Positions 1-9,241 are shown, counted from the first letter of the stretch. The stretch is 64,000 bases of DNA from Ruania rhizosphaerae (GCF_009805705.1 NZ_VSMB01000002.1:186001-250000), one strand, 5' to 3'. The notes: generated by a model not told the origin, from the sequence alone. Program-made: numbers and translations.

Positions 1-1
1 C

Positions 2-1387
2 GACGACCAGCTCCGGGAGTGCTTCCGGCTGGAGCGCGATGCGATCCGCGCCCACGCACCGCAGCCGATCACCACGAACTTCATGGCGCATCAGTCGTGG
101 AACACCGATCTGTGGAAGTGGGCCCAGGAGGTCGACATCGTCTCCGACGATCACTACCTGTGGTCACCGGACCCGGAGGCGCACGTGGCCCTCGCCCTCT
201 CCGCGGATCTGACCCGCTCGGTGGCCGGTGGCCGCCCATGGATCCTGATGGAGCACTCGACCTCCGCCGTCAACTGGCAGGGACGCAACATCGCCAAGGA
301 GCCCGGCGAGATGCAGCGCAATGCGCTGACCCATGTGGGCCGCGGCGCGGACGCGATCATGTTCTTCCAGTGGCGCGCCTCCCGGTCGGGTGCGGAGAAG
401 TTCCACTCCGCGATGCTCCCCCACGCCGGGCCCTCCAGCCGGGTGTTCCGGGAGGTGACCGAACTCGGATCCCAACTCAAGCAGCTGGGCGAGCTGCAGG
501 ACTCACGCGTACGGGCTGAGGTGGCGGTGCTCTACGACTGGGAGTCGCTGTGGGCGCAAGACCTGCAGTGGCGCCCCTCGGACGACCTGCAGTTCCGGGA
601 GCGGATGCGCACCTTCTACGAGCGGCTGTGGCGTGACGGTGTGCCGGTGGACTTCGCCCACCCGGGCGATGACCTCTCCGGCTACCGGCTCGTGGTCGCC
701 CCCGCCTCCTACCTGCTCACCACCGCGGACGCCGCGAACCTGACCTCCTACGTCCGCACCGGCGGCACCCTGCTGGTCTCCTGCTTCGCCGCGGCCGTGG
801 ACTCCCACGACGCGGTGCACGCCGGTGGGTTCGGTGCCCCGCTCGCCGACGCGCTCGGCGTGCGGGTGGAGGAGTACCGGCCGCTGCGCGCCGGGTCCAC
901 CTGCACCGTCGCTTTCGGCGAGCACACGCTCGAGGCCGATGTGTGGACCGAGGACCTCGTGCTCGATGGTGCCGAGGTACTCGGCCGCTATGGCAGCCCG
1001 GCCAAGGGCGGAGCCACCGCAGGTGCCCCCGCCATCACCCGCCATCGGGCCGGCGAAGGCACGGGCTGGTACGTGAGCACCCGGCTCGGCCTCGACGCCC
1101 TCGCCCCGGTGCTGGAGGCGGTCTACGCCGACGCCGGGATCGTGCCGGCCGACCACCCGGAGGGTGTGGAGCTGATGACCCGCCACGGGCAGAACCACGA
1201 CTACGTCATCGCTGTGAACCACCGCGACGAGGAGGTCACCGTGGCCATGGACGGCACGAACATCCTCACCGGTGACCGCCTCGGAGGCGAGCTGAGACTC
1301 TCCGCCGGAAGGGTCGCCGTCGTGCGCACCGTGGCCAGCCTCCGCGTACCAACCCCAGACCACCCTCAGCTGATCTCAACGCAGTGA
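2..1387 (+). CDS. GH42 beta-galactosidase, 5'-truncated by window edge
   Basis: The reading frame is open from base 2, so the N-terminal half of the TIM barrel lies outside the window. What remains is the end of the GH42 catalytic domain: the segment around WILMEHSTSAVNWQ contains the glutamate expected for the nucleophile, and it is followed by a trimerisation (Rossmann-like) domain with VVAPASYLLT and a small beta domain ending near VIAVNHRDEEV. GH42 enzymes remove terminal beta-galactose from short galacto-oligosaccharides, usually in the cytoplasm; no signal peptide can be judged here. It is the first visible gene of a + strand operon with an ABC sugar importer and a GH53 galactanase, which points to beta-1,4-galactan (pectin side chain) breakdown. 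The family call is confident; the exact substrate is inferred from neighbours. Confidence 0.9.
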   Translation, partial: DDQLRECFRLERDAIRAHAPQPITTNFMAHQSWNTDLWKWAQEVDIVSDDHYLWSPDPEAHVALALSADLTRSVAGGRPWILMEHSTSAVNWQGRNIAKEPGEMQRNALTHVGRGADAIMFFQWRASRSGAEKFHSAMLPHAGPSSRVFREVTELGSQLKQLGELQDSRVRAEVAVLYDWESLWAQDLQWRPSDDLQFRERMRTFYERLWRDGVPVDFAHPGDDLSGYRLVVAPASYLLTTADAANLTSYVRTGGTLLVSCFAAAVDSHDAVHAGGFGAPLADALGVRVEEYRPLRAGSTCTVAFGEHTLEADVWTEDLVLDGAEVLGRYGSPAKGGATAGAPAITRHRAGEGTGWYVSTRLGLDALAPVLEAVYADAGIVPADHPEGVELMTRHGQNHDYVIAVNHRDEEVTVAMDGTNILTGDRLGGELRLSAGRVAVVRTVASLRVPTPDHPQLISTQ

Positions 1388-1427
1388 TCACCCGGCACCA
1401 GATGTGCCATGTCAGGAAGGACAGTTC

Positions 1428-2681
1428 ATGCGCAAGCAATTCGGGCTCGGAGTGAGCCTGGCCGCATCGGTCGCACTGCTCGCGGCCTGCGGCGGCGGTA
1501 GCGATCCGGCCGAGACGGCCACCACAGCCGAGACCACCGGCGGAGGCGCTGATGGCGCCGAGTTGGTCGTGTGGTCCGACGCCGAGCGGGCCGAGGCGAT
1601 CGAGAGCGCCGCCGGTCAGTTCGAGGAGGACACCGGCGCCACGGTGACGGTGGTGCAGAAGAACTTCGAGGACCTGCGGGCCGACTTCCTCGCCCAGGTG
1701 CCCACGGGTGAGGGACCGGACATCACGGTCGGCGCGCACGACTGGCTGGGCGAGTTCGTCGAGTCCGGGGTGGTCGACACGGTCGATCTCGGCGACCGGG
1801 CCGGGGCGTTCGAGCAGGTGACCCTGGACGCCTTCACCTACGAGGGCCAGCTGTACGCGATGCCGTACGCGCAGGAGTCGGTCGCGCTCATCCAGAACAC
1901 CGAGCTGGTTGGCGAGGAGGCACCGGCCACCTGGGACGAGATGATCCAGATGGCCACGGACGCCGGTTTCGAGGAGCGCCCGTTCATCCTCTACACCAAC
2001 GGGCCCGAGGGTGACATGTACACCTCGTACGCCTTCCAGACCTCATTCGGGGCGCCGGTCTTCACCCAGGATGATGCCGGCTCCTACACCAGCGAGATCG
2101 GCCTCGGCGGAGAGAACGGCCTCGCCTACGCCCAGTGGCTCTACGACAACGGATCGGCCGGCACCGGCTACTTCACCGACACGATCGACTACGACATCGG
2201 CAACGAGTTGTTCGCCACCGGCGAGTCGCCCTTCATCGTGCAGGGGCCGTGGGTGATCCCGACCTACACCGACGCCGGGATCGACGTGGCCGTGGGCCCG
2301 ATCCCCGCCGCCGGGGGCGAGACCGCGTCGCCGTTCGTGGGTGTGCAGGGCTTCTACCTCTCGGCCCAGTCCGCCAACGCACTGCTGGCCACGGAGTTCC
2401 TCACCGGCTACATGGCATCCGACGACGCGCAGCAGGCACTCTACGAGGCCGATCCGCGGATCCCGGCGCTGACGGCGGTGGCCGAGTCCGCAGCTGACGA
2501 TCCGATCATGGCGGGCTTCCTCGCCTCGGCGCAGAACGGCGTGCCGATGCCGAACATCCCGGAGATGGGCGCGGTGTGGGAGTTCTGGAACCCGGTGCAG
2601 ATCGCACTGATCAATGGTGAGGACCCCGACACCGTCTGGCCGGAGATGGTCAGCAACATCGAGGGCGCGATCGCCGAGTAG
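1428..2681 (+). CDS. Sugar ABC transporter substrate-binding lipoprotein (MalE-like)
   Basis: This is a 417-residue extracellular solute-binding protein of family 1. The start at 1428 is preferred over an upstream in-frame codon because AGGAAGG sits 7 bases before it and the protein then begins with a short basic n-region and a lipobox LLAAC (Cys21), so it is a membrane-anchored lipoprotein. The mature part has the MalE-like pattern ELVVWSDAERAEA and a long central section with GPWVIPTY. It captures oligosaccharides for the two permeases that follow. The gene begins 40 bases after the GH42 stop and ends before a strong hairpin. A galacto-oligosaccharide ligand is inferred from the flanking GH42 and GH53 genes. 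No ATPase gene is in the operon, so a shared MsiK-like ATPase elsewhere is likely, as is usual for this family in actinobacteria. Confidence 0.9.
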   Translation: MRKQFGLGVSLAASVALLAACGGGSDPAETATTAETTGGGADGAELVVWSDAERAEAIESAAGQFEEDTGATVTVVQKNFEDLRADFLAQVPTGEGPDITVGAHDWLGEFVESGVVDTVDLGDRAGAFEQVTLDAFTYEGQLYAMPYAQESVALIQNTELVGEEAPATWDEMIQMATDAGFEERPFILYTNGPEGDMYTSYAFQTSFGAPVFTQDDAGSYTSEIGLGGENGLAYAQWLYDNGSAGTGYFTDTIDYDIGNELFATGESPFIVQGPWVIPTYTDAGIDVAVGPIPAAGGETASPFVGVQGFYLSAQSANALLATEFLTGYMASDDAQQALYEADPRIPALTAVAESAADDPIMAGFLASAQNGVPMPNIPEMGAVWEFWNPVQIALINGEDPDTVWPEMVSNIEGAIAE

Positions 2682-2689
2682 CTCCACGC

Positions 2690-2724
2690 CCCTCGCCGGT
2701 GGGCGCCCACCCCACCGGCGAGGG
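2690..2724 (+). terminator. Intercistronic hairpin after the binding-protein gene
   Basis: Two perfectly complementary 14-base arms (2690-2703 and 2711-2724) enclose a 7-base loop, immediately after the lipoprotein stop codon and before the permease gene. There is no T-run. In maltose-type operons such a hairpin commonly protects the binding-protein message or attenuates read-through, giving more binding protein than permease. That role is inferred here. Confidence 0.6.
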
Positions 2725-2774
2725 CGGGGCCTTCATGAGGCCCGTCGAACGGATCGAGACAACAGGAGTCCCAG

Positions 2775-4367
2775 ATGTCCGTCACGCATGAAGCCGGTAC
2801 GCGGCCGGAGTCCCACGCCCGTACCTGGAGCGGCCCCGGCTGGGGGTTCATCGCCAAACTCGTGATCATGATGGTGATCAACGCCATCGGCGTGCTCGCC
2901 ATCTTCTCCGCCTACAACGCCGGATCCTGGGTTGTCCTCGCGGTGCTGGTGGTGCTGCTGGCGGCCGCGGACTGGATCTACTTCTCCCGCCGGGCACTCC
3001 CGCTGAAGTACCTGTACCCGGGCCTGGTGTTCCTGGCCGTGTTCCAGATGTTCACCCTGCTCTACACCGGGTACGTGGCCTTCACCAACTACGGCACCGG
3101 GCACCTGGGGTCGATGGAGCAGGCGGCCGATGCCGCCCTCATCCAGGCCGAGCGCCGGGTGGAGGACTCCCCCACCTACCCGCTCGCCGTGGTCCGTGAG
3201 GATGGCGAGCTCGGTTTCGCGATCACCAATGACGGCGTGGTGAGCGTCGGCACGGCCGAGGACCCGCTCGAACCGGTCTCCGGCGCCGCGATCGATGATG
3301 CCGGCACGCCCGTGCAGGTGCCCGGGTGGGAGGTGGTGCCCCGGGCGGAGTTGTTCACCGACACAGCCCTGCAGGAGCGGGTGGTCGACCTGCGGGTGCC
3401 GGTCTCCGACGACGCCGCGGACGGTTCCATCCGCACCCGTGAGGGATCCAGCGGCGCGATCTACACCTCGAGCCTCACGTGGGACCCGGCCGCGCAGACC
3501 CTCACCGACACCGAGACCGGTGCGGTCTACTCCCCCGACGACCGCGGCAGTTTCGTCAGCCCTTCCGGGGACCGGCTGGCGGCCGGCTGGTATGTGCCGG
3601 TGGGCTTCGACAACTTCGTGCGGGCGTTCACCGACACCGCCTACGCCGGGCCACTGCTGCAGGTGACACTGTGGACGTTCGCGTTCGGGATCCTCACCGT
3701 GCTCACCAGTTTCGGCGTGGGTCTGCTGCTGGCGATGATCTACAACGATTCGCGGGTACGCGGGCAGAAGGTGCTGCGCACCGTGCTGATCCTGCCGTAC
3801 GCATTCCCGGCGTTCATGTCGGCGCTGCTGTGGCGCGGGATGCTGAACTCCGAGTTCGGCGTGATCAACGAGTGGTTCTTCTTCGGCGCCGGTCTCGACT
3901 GGCTCAGTGATCCGTGGCTGGCGAAGTTCTCGATCCTGTGGGTCAACCTGTGGCTGAGTTACCCGTACTGGTTCCTGGTGACCACCGGGGCGTTGCAGGC
4001 GTTGCCCACGGATGTCACCGAGGCCGCACGCATTGATGGCGCCGGGCGGTGGCGGCAGTTCTCCTCGATCACTCTGCCGCTGCTGATGGTCTCCACCGCA
4101 CCGCTGGCGATCGCCTCGTTCGCCTTCAACTTCAACAACTTCACGATCATCTTCATGCTCACCGGCGGTGGCCCGGCATTCCCCGGCGCCTCGGTGCCGC
4201 TGGGCGCCACCGACATCCTGATCTCGGCGATCTATCAGATCTCCGGCGTCGCCGGCGGGCGAGCCGACTACGGCCTGGCCAGCGCCCTGTCGATCATCGT
4301 GTTCATCGTCATCGGAATCATCTCGGCACTGGCGTTCCGCCAGACCCGCAAGCTCGAGGAGATCTAG
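2775..4367 (+). CDS. Sugar ABC transporter permease (MalF-like)
   Basis: This 530-residue integral membrane protein has three N-terminal membrane segments (about residues 25-110), a large extracytoplasmic loop of roughly 160 residues, then the transport core. The core carries the EAA loop EAARIDGAGRW near residue 420, which docks the cytoplasmic ATPase. The N-terminal extension and big loop are MalF features; most CUT1 permeases are near 300 residues, so the length is notable but family-consistent. A CAGGAG ribosome binding site precedes the ATG. It forms a heterodimer with the MalG-like product, whose gene starts 2 bases after this stop, and imports the oligosaccharide delivered by the preceding lipoprotein. 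Confidence 0.9.
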   Translation: MSVTHEAGTRPESHARTWSGPGWGFIAKLVIMMVINAIGVLAIFSAYNAGSWVVLAVLVVLLAAADWIYFSRRALPLKYLYPGLVFLAVFQMFTLLYTGYVAFTNYGTGHLGSMEQAADAALIQAERRVEDSPTYPLAVVREDGELGFAITNDGVVSVGTAEDPLEPVSGAAIDDAGTPVQVPGWEVVPRAELFTDTALQERVVDLRVPVSDDAADGSIRTREGSSGAIYTSSLTWDPAAQTLTDTETGAVYSPDDRGSFVSPSGDRLAAGWYVPVGFDNFVRAFTDTAYAGPLLQVTLWTFAFGILTVLTSFGVGLLLAMIYNDSRVRGQKVLRTVLILPYAFPAFMSALLWRGMLNSEFGVINEWFFFGAGLDWLSDPWLAKFSILWVNLWLSYPYWFLVTTGALQALPTDVTEAARIDGAGRWRQFSSITLPLLMVSTAPLAIASFAFNFNNFTIIFMLTGGGPAFPGASVPLGATDILISAIYQISGVAGGRADYGLASALSIIVFIVIGIISALAFRQTRKLEEI

Positions 4368-4369
4368 CC

Positions 4370-5257
4370 ATGACCGCCACCCCCACTCTCACGAAGTCCC
4401 AGGCCGCGAGCCGCCGCCGGCGCTGGCTCTCCGAGGTCGGCTGGAAGTACCCGGTCGCACTGATCGTGGTGTTCTACGCCGCCTTCCCGCTGGTGTACGC
4501 CCTCTCGGCATCACTGGATCGCAGTGGGTCCCTTTCGGGGTCGACCACGCTGTTCCGGAACGTCAGCCTCGACAACTACGCCGCGCTCGGCGACACCCTG
4601 TTCTGGACGTGGGTGGGCAACACCTTGCTCGTCGGCGGCAGCGCGGCGTTCGGGGCGGTGATGATGGGAGCGGCCGCCGCCTATGCGTTCTCGCGGTTCC
4701 GGTTCCGGGGGCGGCGTGCGTCCTTGACCACGCTGCTGATCGTCCAGATGTTCCCGCAGACGGTGGCCTTCGTGGCCGTGTTCCTGCTGCTGATCACCCT
4801 CGGCGAGGCGGTCCCCCTACTCGGGATCAACTCCAAGGTCGCCCTGATCTGCGTCTACCTCGGCGGAGCCCTGGGGGCGAACACGTTCCTGATGTACGGC
4901 TTCTTCAACACGATCCCGATCGAGATCGACGAGGCGGCCAGGATCGACGGTGCCTCGCACGCGCAGACGTACTGGCAGCTCATCATGCCGCTGGTGGTGC
5001 CGATCCTGGCGGTGGTGGGGCTGCTGGCATTCATTGCCGCCTTCGGGGATTTCATCCTCGCCAAGATCGTGCTCACCGGAGAAGGGAACTGGACGCTGGC
5101 GGTGGGGATGTACCAGTGGGTCTCCAACCAGCTCACCTCCCGCTGGGGCCTGTTCGCGGCCGGGGCGATGATCGCCTCGCTACCGGTGCTGGCGCTCTTC
5201 CTGTCGCTGCAGCGCTACATCGTGGGCGGCTTGTCCTCCGGTTCCGTCAAGGGCTGA
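4370..5257 (+). CDS. Sugar ABC transporter permease (MalG-like)
   Basis: This is a 295-residue CUT1 permease with six predicted membrane segments and the EAA loop EAARIDGASHAQTYW in the second half. The open frame continues upstream into the MalF-like gene, but the ATG at 4370 starts 2 bases after that gene's stop and gives the standard MalG N-terminus (basic residues, then WKYPVALIVV), so it is taken as the start. It pairs with the MalF-like protein to form the channel of the oligosaccharide importer. A 132-base gap follows before the galactanase gene, with nothing recognisable except a ribosome binding site. Confidence 0.9.
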   Translation: MTATPTLTKSQAASRRRRWLSEVGWKYPVALIVVFYAAFPLVYALSASLDRSGSLSGSTTLFRNVSLDNYAALGDTLFWTWVGNTLLVGGSAAFGAVMMGAAAAYAFSRFRFRGRRASLTTLLIVQMFPQTVAFVAVFLLLITLGEAVPLLGINSKVALICVYLGGALGANTFLMYGFFNTIPIEIDEAARIDGASHAQTYWQLIMPLVVPILAVVGLLAFIAAFGDFILAKIVLTGEGNWTLAVGMYQWVSNQLTSRWGLFAAGAMIASLPVLALFLSLQRYIVGGLSSGSVKG

Positions 5258-5389
5258 GGTTCCCGACGGCGGAGGTCACCCTGCCCGTTTGCCTGCGGCC
5301 GGTCTGCGCTACGTCGCCAGCCCCGGCCTGCGGATCTGGCATCGAAGCCGGAACGGCATCAACGACAACAAGAATCAGAGAGGATCAGC

Positions 5390-7924
5390 ATGTCGAGACA
5401 GACCCTGAACGGACAACGACACCGGCGCAGGCGCCGGCGCGCAGGTGCACTTACGGTGGCGATCGGAGCCGCCGCGGCCCTGCTCGGGAGCATGATGGTC
5501 ACCCCGGCGGTGGCGGACGAAAGCGAGCCGGTGCCGGCCGGCATCACCGTGCCTCAGGTCGAGGGCATGGGCGAAGACTGGATCAACGGGGTGGACGTCT
5601 CCACCGTGCTTTCCCTGGAGGAGAGCGGGGTCACCTTCCGCGACTTCGAGGGCAACGAGGCGGACCTGTTCGAGGTGCTCGCCGAGGCCGGCGTGAACTG
5701 GGTGCGGGTACGCGTGTGGAACGAGCCCTTCACCTCCGAGGACCCCTCACTCGGCTACGGCGCCGGGAACGTCGATGCCCAGCGGGCCACCGAGATCGCC
5801 AGCCGGGCCACCGATGCCGGGATGCAGGTGCTGGTGAACTTCCACTACTCCGACTTCTGGGCACACCCGGGCCAGCAGTACTCACCCCGCGCCTGGCGCG
5901 ATCTGGACCTGGACGCACGCACGCAGGCGTTGCACGACTACACCGCGGACACGCTGACGATGATGCGCGAGGCGGGGGTCGCCGTCGGGATGGTGCAGAT
6001 CGGGAACGAGACCTCCCGAGGCGAGATCGCCGGCGAATCCGGGTGGGGCAATACGGCGCAACTGTTCCAGGCCGGGTCCGAGGCGGTGCGGGCCACGCTC
6101 GGTGAGGACGTGAAGGTGGCGGTGCACTTCACCAATCCCGAGCGCTCGGGACAGTACGCGTCCGTGGCGGCCGAGCTGGACGCGCGCGGTGTGGACTACG
6201 ACGTGTTCCTCTCCTCCTACTACCCGTTCTGGCACGGGTCGCTGGAGAACCTCACCTCGGTGCTCGATCATGTGGCCACCACCTACGACAAGGAGGTCGC
6301 CGTCGGTGAGGTCTCCTGGGCGTACACCCTGGAGGACGGTGACGGGTACCCGAACAGCATCGACAGTGAGCCGAGTCAGTATTCGGCGTCCGTCCAGGGC
6401 CAGGCGCTGGCGGTGCGGGACGTGATGCAAGCCGTGGCGGACGTCTCCGAGGGCCGCGGGCTAGGCACGTTCTACTGGGAGCCGGCGTGGCTGCCGGTGG
6501 GTCCGCCGGAGGATGCCGGCGGCGCGAACTGGGACCTGTGGCAGGAGCACGGGTCGGGCTGGGCCACCACCTACTCGCAGGAGTTCTACGACCCGGACGG
6601 TTCGCTGGGTGAGGAGTGGGCCGATGAGTACGGCGGCTCCTCCTGGGACAACCAGGCACTGTTCGCCTTCGACGGCACACCACTGGAGTCGCTGCGGGTG
6701 TATGAGTACGCGGTGACCGGTTCGGTGGCGCCGCGCGAGCTGGACGCCGTGACCAACCCGCAGCTGAGCGTGCTGGCCGGTGAGCCGATCGAGCTGCCGG
6801 GCACCGTGCAGGTCTCCTACACCGACGGCAGCAGTGAGCAGCAGGAGGTGACCTGGGCCGGGTCCACCGACTGGATCAGCGACCCGGGCACGTACACGTT
6901 CGCGGGCACCACCGAGGCTGGGCACGAGGCGGGGGCGACCGTCACTGTGCTGGCGGATCCGGGGCAGGGGCAGAACCTGCTCATCAACCCCGGTTTCGAG
7001 GACGGGGTGGATCCCTGGACCGGGACGGGCTCCGGCTACACGATCAGCTCTGGCGACGACCCGTACGAAGGTGAACGCTCCACGCACTTCTGGTCCGGTT
7101 CGGACTATGCCTTCGCGATCGAGCAGGTGGTGACCGATGTGCCACCTGGGCAGTACGTGCTCTCGGCCCGAGCCCAGGGCGGGGACGCGGGTGGGCAGGA
7201 CACGCTGCAGATCGCCGCGAGCTCGGGGATCTCGACCGTCTCGGCCGACTTCACGCTCAACGGCTATCAGAACTGGCAGGAACCCCGCACCGAGGTGCTG
7301 AACGTGGGTGCCGACGGCGTGGTGACAGTCCGCGCGGATCTGACCCTCACCGCCGGTGCGTGGGGGACGCTCGATGCGTTCTCGCTCATGGCGGTGACCG
7401 AACAGGCCGAGGTGGACACCGGTGCACTGGAGGCTCTCGTGGCCGATGGTGAGGGGATCGACCGCGGCGACTACACCGAGGAGTCGGTGGCCACGCTGGA
7501 TTCCGCGCTGGCGCGGGCGGCGTTCGTGCTCGGCGCACCGCAGCCGGGGCAGGGCAGCGTGGACGATGCTGCCGCTGAACTGGCCGCGGCGATCGAGGGG
7601 CTGGTCGAGGCGCCGGACTCCGGATCGAGCGATGCCGGTGCTGATGGTGCAGATGCTGATGCAGACGCCGGTGCAGGAAGCGGTGGCGACGGCAGCGGCG
7701 ATGGTACGGACCCCGGAGCGGGAGACTCGGCCGGGGCGGATGACGCGGCCGGTGACGCCGACGCAACCGATACTGCCGCCGACGGCGCTGCCGGAGGTTC
7801 GGATGGGGAACTGCCTCAGACCGGCGCCAGCCTGCCGCTGACCGCGATCGCGGGACTGCTCGCCGCCGGCGCGCTGTTCCTGGTGGTGAGCAGGGTCGTC
7901 AGGGGCCGGGCCAACGCGGGCTGA
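5390..7924 (+). CDS. Cell-wall-anchored GH53 endo-beta-1,4-galactanase
   Basis: This 844-residue secreted protein cleaves internal beta-1,4-galactosidic bonds in arabinogalactan and pectin side chains. It has an Arg-rich signal peptide (about 1-42), a GH53 TIM barrel (about 60-450) with acid/base Glu207 in QIGNE and nucleophile Glu307 in VGEVSW, a bacterial Ig-like group-4 segment (about 460-525), a beta-sandwich carbohydrate-binding-like domain beginning NLLINPGFEDG (about 533-670), a FIVAR-like helical segment (about 680-745), an Ala/Gly/Asp-rich linker, then LPQTG (808-812), a membrane helix and a basic tail. Sortase would therefore attach it to peptidoglycan. AGAGAGG precedes the ATG. It supplies galacto-oligosaccharides to the upstream ABC importer and GH42 enzyme. 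Confidence 0.95.
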   Translation: MSRQTLNGQRHRRRRRRAGALTVAIGAAAALLGSMMVTPAVADESEPVPAGITVPQVEGMGEDWINGVDVSTVLSLEESGVTFRDFEGNEADLFEVLAEAGVNWVRVRVWNEPFTSEDPSLGYGAGNVDAQRATEIASRATDAGMQVLVNFHYSDFWAHPGQQYSPRAWRDLDLDARTQALHDYTADTLTMMREAGVAVGMVQIGNETSRGEIAGESGWGNTAQLFQAGSEAVRATLGEDVKVAVHFTNPERSGQYASVAAELDARGVDYDVFLSSYYPFWHGSLENLTSVLDHVATTYDKEVAVGEVSWAYTLEDGDGYPNSIDSEPSQYSASVQGQALAVRDVMQAVADVSEGRGLGTFYWEPAWLPVGPPEDAGGANWDLWQEHGSGWATTYSQEFYDPDGSLGEEWADEYGGSSWDNQALFAFDGTPLESLRVYEYAVTGSVAPRELDAVTNPQLSVLAGEPIELPGTVQVSYTDGSSEQQEVTWAGSTDWISDPGTYTFAGTTEAGHEAGATVTVLADPGQGQNLLINPGFEDGVDPWTGTGSGYTISSGDDPYEGERSTHFWSGSDYAFAIEQVVTDVPPGQYVLSARAQGGDAGGQDTLQIAASSGISTVSADFTLNGYQNWQEPRTEVLNVGADGVVTVRADLTLTAGAWGTLDAFSLMAVTEQAEVDTGALEALVADGEGIDRGDYTEESVATLDSALARAAFVLGAPQPGQGSVDDAAAELAAAIEGLVEAPDSGSSDAGADGADADADAGAGSGGDGSGDGTDPGAGDSAGADDAAGDADATDTAADGAAGGSDGELPQTGASLPLTAIAGLLAAGALFLVVSRVVRGRANAG

Positions 7925-7942
7925 GTCCAGCCGGCTGGCCTG

Positions 7943-7966
7943 CTGACCGGCTGACCGGCTGACCGG
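7943..7966. repeat. Three tandem copies of an 8-base unit
   Basis: CTGACCGG occurs three times head to tail just after the galactanase stop, followed by a partial fourth copy. It is a short simple repeat of unknown meaning, probably replication slippage. Confidence 0.7.
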
Positions 7967-7993
7967 CTGAGTGAGTCAATCGGGCGCCCAGGC

Positions 7994-8043
7994 CATGCCG
8001 GCCCATCCGACGGCGATGAACCACCGTCGGCTGGGCCGGCATG
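7994..8043 (+). terminator. Strong stem-loop ending the galactan operon
   Basis: Arms at 7994-8013 and 8024-8043 pair over 20 bases with one mismatch around a 10-base loop. No T-run follows, as is common for actinobacterial terminators. The position between the galactanase and the next gene supports transcription termination. Confidence 0.6.
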
Positions 8044-8118
8044 TTCAGCACGCACAGCGGGCGGACCTCTGTTCCGTGCGTGGCCGCCAGGTAGGCTGGA
8101 GTGTGAAGGAGGCGGCTC

Positions 8119-8469
8119 ATGTCTGAGGATCTGGTACAGCGCGGTTGGCGCTATTCCGACCATGTCCCGTACTCGACGCCACCCTCATTGACGTCTCTGC
8201 GCGGTCCAACATCGGGCGTGATCCGCGTACCGCACCACATCAATACGGCTCCCCAGGCCACCTATGACCTCGACGACGCCGCTGACCTGTGGGCCGCCTA
8301 CAGCGCGATCGTGCGAGATGGTCACCCTGAGGACCACATCGCCTTCCTGAACCGCGAGGTCCTGCTGCGGCTGTGGCCAGACCTGAATCTGCCGCGACGA
8401 TGCCGCGAGGCGTGGACCTCTGCCTTCCCGGAGTTGCGGGTACTGCCGGTCCGCGCCCTGGTCGTGTAG
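8119..8469 (+). CDS. Hypothetical protein paired with an AbiEii-like nucleotidyltransferase
   Basis: This 116-residue protein has no signal peptide or membrane segment and no domain I can name with confidence. AAGGAGG lies about 7 bases before the ATG, so expression is well supported. It contains a proline-rich N-terminal third (VPYSTPPSLTSLRG), an acidic stretch around DLDDAADLWAAY and a basic C-terminal half with LLRLWPDLNLPRRCR. The nucleotidyltransferase gene starts 4 bases after its stop, so the two are co-translated. By position it could be the antitoxin or cofactor of that enzyme, as AbiEi is for AbiEii, but it lacks the AbiEi winged-helix length (about 200 residues) and has no visible homology to it. 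The antitoxin role is only a hypothesis. Confidence 0.7.
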   Translation: MSEDLVQRGWRYSDHVPYSTPPSLTSLRGPTSGVIRVPHHINTAPQATYDLDDAADLWAAYSAIVRDGHPEDHIAFLNREVLLRLWPDLNLPRRCREAWTSAFPELRVLPVRALVV

Positions 8470-8473
8470 AGCG

Positions 8474-9169
8474 GTGCAGGAGTTCCACGAGCGGATCGCG
8501 CGACCCGCGCTTACAGCTGCCGCAGAGTTCGGGTTCGTGCTCGCAGGTGGTTACGCGCTGTCCGCCAATGGAATCGGGGACCGACCTTCCGAGGACGTTG
8601 ACCTATTCACGAACCGGTTCGACCCGGAGACCTTCCGCTCAGCCCTCGCACGAGTATGCGACGCGCTCACCGGGGCCGGGTTCGACGTCACTGACGATCT
8701 GCGCGGGCCAACCTTCGCGGACGTGCATGTCAGGGACGCCGCGACAGGCGAGACAGTCTCGATCCAACTCGGCGTGAACTACCGGGAGTTCCCGCCAGCG
8801 CAGATCCAGATCGGTCCGGTGCTCGACGTGCGGGACGCTGTCGCGGGCAAGATGAGCGCGCTGTGGTCGCGCGGCGAAGTTCGCGACTTCATCGACATTT
8901 ACTCGGTACTGGAGTCTGGGACGTTCACCCGTGAGGAGGTGCTTGCACTGGGAGACCAACAGGAAGCCACCCCGATGGACCGCCGTATGCTGGCCCAGCG
9001 CTTCCGAATGCCTCACGATGCCAGTGAGCGGGGGAAGTACGGCCCGCGCCAGTTCGCCCTGTACGGCATCGACGCGCGGGCCCGTGCCGCGCTCATCGAC
9101 CGGTTCTCACGCTGGGCACGCGAGATCGATCCGTCGCCGGAACACAACGCCGTGGAGGATCGGACCTAA
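8474..9169 (+). CDS. AbiEii/AbiGii-family nucleotidyltransferase (probable toxin)
   Basis: This 231-residue protein has the MNT-fold polymerase-beta signature: GGYALSANG followed by SEDVDLF, giving the Gly-Gly and paired Asp metal ligands of AbiEii-like enzymes. A second conserved area is DVRDAVAGKMSALWSRGEVRDF, matching the K and RDxxD region of the family. Such enzymes transfer NMP to RNA (often tRNA) or protein and act as toxins in type IV toxin-antitoxin or abortive-infection modules. The start is a GTG 4 bases after the stop of the upstream small gene. The canonical AbiEi antitoxin is not next to it. Actinobacterial genomes carry many solitary family members, so a phage-defence role is plausible but unproven. 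Confidence 0.8.
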   Translation: MQEFHERIARPALTAAAEFGFVLAGGYALSANGIGDRPSEDVDLFTNRFDPETFRSALARVCDALTGAGFDVTDDLRGPTFADVHVRDAATGETVSIQLGVNYREFPPAQIQIGPVLDVRDAVAGKMSALWSRGEVRDFIDIYSVLESGTFTREEVLALGDQQEATPMDRRMLAQRFRMPHDASERGKYGPRQFALYGIDARARAALIDRFSRWAREIDPSPEHNAVEDRT

Positions 9170-9241
9170 GCCTCCCGCAGGCGGCAGCCGAGCATGCCAC
9201 CACCATCCGCCCGGCCAGAGTTCGTCCACGAGTAGCAGCAA

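Noticed and set aside
7943-7966. CRISPR-like repeats
   Set aside because: The units are 8 bases long with no spacers and no cas genes are nearby.
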